From the NCBI GenBank assembly GCA_903881065.1, contig CAIRRW010000300.1, positions 1 through 7,833 on the forward strand: a stretch of DNA of 7,833 bases. The letters are read 5' to 3'. This document shows positions 5,907 through 7,833 of the stretch, in pieces (positions within the stretch are counted from its first letter, which is position 1; each line of letters begins with the position of its first letter). A program made the translations under genes and the position numbers. Source of the DNA: an uncultured Bacteroidota bacterium. Its GTDB lineage: Bacteria; Bacteroidota; Bacteroidia; 2-12-FULL-35-15. The notes under the pieces were generated by a model that did no database searches, had not been told where the DNA came from, and was given only the letters and a program-made list of their open reading frames with translations.

Positions 5907-5975
5907 AAAATGAAACTCTATGGTTTCAAAATGAAGTTGTATGGTTGTAAAATGAAGATGTATGTTTGGCGATTT
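5907..5975. repeat. Right arm of the 21-bp array
   Basis: Three consecutive 21-base units start with AAAATGAA at 5907, 5928 and 5949 and continue with a TATG-containing core (CTCTATGGTTTC, GTTGTATGGTTGT, GATGTATGTTTGG). The period then fades after about 5975. The first unit contains the dyad TGAAAC-n6-GTTTCA, so these units share the symmetric layout of the central block with different bases. Confidence 0.8.
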
Positions 5976-6043
5976 AAGAAGGCATTTTCCTAAAGGCAAA
6001 TGGCAAGTTTTAACTACTCCTTATATATATGAGTAAAATAAGG

Positions 6044-6051
6044 TAGATTTG
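6044..6051 (+). promoter_or_regulatory. -7 promoter element for the lipoprotein gene
   Basis: TAGATTTG is a perfect TAnnTTTG match 43 bases before the chosen ATG at 6095. A start of transcription near 6058 would give a leader of about 37 bases. No clear TTTG -33 element is present. The AGGAGG at 6053-6058 would lie at the very start of the transcript, so it is unlikely to act as a ribosome binding site. Confidence 0.5.
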
Positions 6052-6094
6052 TAGGAGGAAATGAAGATTGAACCTGAAGGGATTAAATTTACAA

Positions 6095-6748
6095 ATGAAA
6101 AAATCAATAACTGTATTTATTCTGTTGATATACATATCAATAATATCCTGTCATCGAGAAGATGTATTTCCTCAGAACACTACCATCTCTGGACAAATAA
6201 CCGACAACTGCACCGGCAAAGGATTGAAATGTATGGTTTCACTTAATAAAGATAATTACCATCCTTCGGTATTAAATGCAGTTATTAAACAAATTTTAAC
6301 TGATGATGATGGTAATTTTAAAATAAAGTTTTATGCTGAAAAAGGTAAAGAATATAATGTGAGTGCACTGGCACAGGTTGATAATTCAACCTTAGAATAC
6401 ACAAATTATATCTATCTCGATCATATTAAAAGAGGCGATAATATTGATTACAGTCCAAAACTTACTGAAACAAGTACGTTGGCAATTAATTACAAAGATG
6501 TGAACCCCTACAATTCGCCCACCGATAGTTTATATTGTGTGGTTACTGACAACGGAATTCATAATACACAAACATCTTTTACCGCACATGGCGATTATAA
6601 TTACGGAGTGGATGTGCGACTAATGGATTGTTTCCCTCTTAAAGTTTATCTCAATTGGGATGCCACAAAAAATAATATTACTACTCATCATATCGATTCC
6701 ATTAATTGTTCTTTTACAGGTCAAACAGTCTATAATTTGAAATATTAA
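6095..6748 (+). CDS. Predicted lipoprotein with transthyretin-like (carboxypeptidase-regulatory-like) domain
   Basis: From the ATG at 6095 the protein has 217 residues and starts with a lipoprotein signal peptide (MKKSITVFILLIYISIISC, lipobox IIS-C with Cys19), so it should be lipid-anchored in the envelope. The first mature domain (about 25-85) has the pattern of Bacteroidota carboxypeptidase-regulatory/transthyretin-like domains: ISGQITDNCTGKGLKCMVSL, then a loop, then TDDDGNFKIKFY and YNVSALAQV. The rest is beta-rich and not recognised. A TTG start at 6068 would add MNLKGLNLQ before the signal peptide. It sits 9 bases after AGGAGG, but the ATG is preferred because the signal peptide begins there and because the -7 element at 6044-6051 places the transcript start near 6058. 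The substrate or partner is unknown. The gene is convergent with the DUF5916-type gene, with 46 bases between stops and no clear terminator there. Confidence 0.75.
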   Translation: MKKSITVFILLIYISIISCHREDVFPQNTTISGQITDNCTGKGLKCMVSLNKDNYHPSVLNAVIKQILTDDDGNFKIKFYAEKGKEYNVSALAQVDNSTLEYTNYIYLDHIKRGDNIDYSPKLTETSTLAINYKDVNPYNSPTDSLYCVVTDNGIHNTQTSFTAHGDYNYGVDVRLMDCFPLKVYLNWDATKNNITTHHIDSINCSFTGQTVYNLKY

Positions 6749-6794
6749 AATCAGGAGTTGATTTAGAAACCTATTTATGACGAAACAAAACCTG

Positions 6795-7833
6795 TTAATC
6801 AGTATGTTTTTTTACCATGTAGAGATAATCAAAATAGTACAATATTTTTAATGAAATTGTATTCAACTGTTTTGATTGAATAGTGTTTCTCAGATTATCA
6901 GAATAACTATTTATTAATTGATCGCCTTGATTATAAATTGAATTTTTCCAAACCAGATTAACAGAACTACCTGGTGCAAATTGCCATTGAAACAACATAT
7001 CTATATTGAAGGCATTAAAATTAAAATCGTGATTAGCAGTATAACTTATGTCATCTATTAAATATCCTTCCTGTGTTAAATCATAAAAACTTTTATACTC
7101 TCCTCTCGACCAGTAATGACGGCCACGCAAGCTGAGCGACAAATTGTTTCGGAATAAATATTTTATCAGCAAACTGTTTGTCCAGTCTGTTAAATATCTT
7201 CTTCCAAATATAATAGTTCCATATTCATCCACATCCACATACCCTCTATCACCATTATCTTTTGACAGGTTTGATGATAACTCGAAAGAAAGTTTATCAT
7301 TTACTCTTATACGTGGTGTGATGCCGAAACCATAAAACCGATCGAATCCTATGGTAGGTGTTACCAAGTCAGTAGTGCCTAAATAACCAGAAAATGAAAC
7401 ATTGAATTTCTTTCTTGCATCCGTATTCAATCCTCCTATTGCATAATAATGCGGTGCTCTTATAAATATTCTTCCCGGTGTTCTGGCTTCATAATAGTCG
7501 ACCCTTTCCCATGGCTCAAGCGTACATCCGAGGTAATAATTATAATATGATTTTAATGTAGCATTATAAAATGCAGTGATAGTAACACTGTTTATTCTAT
7601 TGGTTTTAAAATTATCGTTCTCTTCAATGCTTAGGTTTTCATTCGAGTTTAAAAATTTACCGTAAGGTTTAAATTGATTATAAGCCAAAAATAATCCATT
7701 GGTATTGTAATTTGTTTCACGCGTTATCCCGAATGTATTATTGTTAAACGTACCGTTAATCGCACTCCGGTATAGCGTAAACTGAAACTTGCCGTTAATC
7801 TTACTTACGTTTACATCATACTTATAACCTAAC
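6795..7833 (-). CDS. DUF5916-type outer-membrane beta-barrel protein, C-terminal part, 5' end cut by window edge
   Basis: The open frame runs off the right edge; about 345 C-terminal residues are visible. They consist of alternating amphipathic strands with many Tyr, Phe and Asn, as in outer-membrane barrels. Recognisable stretches are GFDRFYGFGITPRIRVNDKL, IIFGRRYLTDWTNSLLIKYL, SLSLRGRHYWSRGEYKSFYD, FNAFNIDMLFQWQFAPGSSV and LVWKNSIYNQGDQ. These match my memory of the C-terminal half of DUF5916 proteins, which carry an N-terminal CBM9-like sugar-binding domain followed by a barrel. That N-terminal domain would lie outside the window. The exact function of the family is not established. No start codon is visible: the TTG at 7688-7686 lies inside continuous coding sequence, since the frame reads on upstream through GTFNNNTFGITRETNYNTNG. 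Confidence 0.82.
   Translation of the reverse strand, partial: LGYKYDVNVSKINGKFQFTLYRSAINGTFNNNTFGITRETNYNTNGLFLAYNQFKPYGKFLNSNENLSIEENDNFKTNRINSVTITAFYNATLKSYYNYYLGCTLEPWERVDYYEARTPGRIFIRAPHYYAIGGLNTDARKKFNVSFSGYLGTTDLVTPTIGFDRFYGFGITPRIRVNDKLSFELSSNLSKDNGDRGYVDVDEYGTIIFGRRYLTDWTNSLLIKYLFRNNLSLSLRGRHYWSRGEYKSFYDLTQEGYLIDDISYTANHDFNFNAFNIDMLFQWQFAPGSSVNLVWKNSIYNQGDQLINSYSDNLRNTIQSKQLNTISLKILYYFDYLYMVKKHTD

Larger units (their letters stand above)
5515..5975. repeat. Array of about 22 units with 21-bp period, in the intergenic region 5322-6060
   Basis: Cutting the region every 21 bases from 5515 gives 22 units, all 21 long except one of 20 (5809-5828), that share positions in register although individual units are diverged. 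The word TTCATTTT occurs at 5549, 5570, 5654 and 5717, always separated by multiples of 21. The 15-bp core GAACTAnnCTAGTTG starts at 5746, 5767, 5788, 5829, 5850, 5871 and 5892. AAAATGAA recurs at 5907, 5928 and 5949. Most units have A-rich bases at positions 2-4 and T-rich bases near 12-15, a dyad-like layout. A poorer unit may extend the array left to about 5494. The period equals two B-DNA turns. The rest of this intergenic region (5384-5493 and 5976-6043) shows nothing I can assign. Function is unknown; candidates are phased protein-binding sites, bent DNA or a structured transcript. Confidence 0.88.

Noticed and set aside
5515..5975. The array as a CRISPR locus
   Set aside because: Units are 21 bp end to end with only 6-base variable spacers, the repeat itself is diverged, and no cas genes are nearby.
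5515..5975. Iterons of a plasmid-type replication origin
   Set aside because: Spacing is iteron-like, but there is no replication initiator gene in the window and the neighbours (recO, porZ, tRNA) are chromosomal. It is not excluded for a lost element.
6061..6246. A 61-codon plus-strand frame starting just after AGGAGG
   Set aside because: The SD-to-ATG spacing is only two bases, the product has no recognisable features, and it overlaps the lipoprotein signal peptide in another frame. The -7 element would start transcription at the AGGAGG itself.
7686..7688. TTG as the start codon of the DUF5916-type gene
   Set aside because: The same frame continues upstream to the window edge with barrel-like residues, so the TTG is an internal leucine codon.

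Overview
The window looks like a chromosomal segment of an AT-rich member of the Bacteroidota. The evidence is a recO gene next to a porZ-type type IX secretion (T9SS) gene, a T9SS C-terminal sorting domain, TAnnTTTG-type -7 promoter elements, start codons without clear Shine-Dalgarno sequences, signal peptides ending in A-Q, and a DUF5916-type outer-membrane barrel. Family names are from recognition of the translated sequence; no database search was run.

Left part, all on the minus strand: porZ (1214-3607) lies 34 bases upstream of recO (454-1179), probably as one transcription unit. A separate secreted cupredoxin-like gene (start at 389, running off the left edge) has its own good -33/-7 promoter between recO and its start. 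Two of the expected copper ligands of this cupredoxin domain are missing.

Middle: a tRNA-Arg(CCG) gene (3772-3845), with a short D-arm-like tRNA fragment upstream (3682-3704) and a perfect 10-bp hairpin downstream (3860-3887). A small secreted/membrane gene (3910-4636) follows. It is frameshifted at a run of seven T and is bracketed by two copies of a 27/28-bp direct repeat. The second copy encodes the gene's own C-terminus and the first lies just before its start codon. A strong bidirectional terminator (4655-4688) separates this gene from a convergent minus-strand gene (4713-5321) of unknown function. That gene's reading frame continues 13 codons upstream of its first ATG without a usable start.

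Right part: the 740-base gap between divergent genes (5322-6060) holds the most remarkable structure in the window. It is an array of about 22 units with a strict 21-bp period (5515-5975). Its centre is made of 15-bp dyads of the form GAACTAnnCTAGTTG. Its left and right arms carry related words in opposite orientations. The array does not look coding and is not a CRISPR. Its 21-bp period equals two turns of B-DNA. To its right is a predicted lipoprotein with a transthyretin-like domain (6095-6748, plus strand). Convergent with that is the C-terminal part of a DUF5916-type outer-membrane barrel (6795-7833, minus strand), cut by the right edge.

The left part is conserved core content (recombination repair, T9SS assembly, tRNA). 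From about 3680 to 6060 the window is accessory in character, with repeats, broken reading frames and the phased array.
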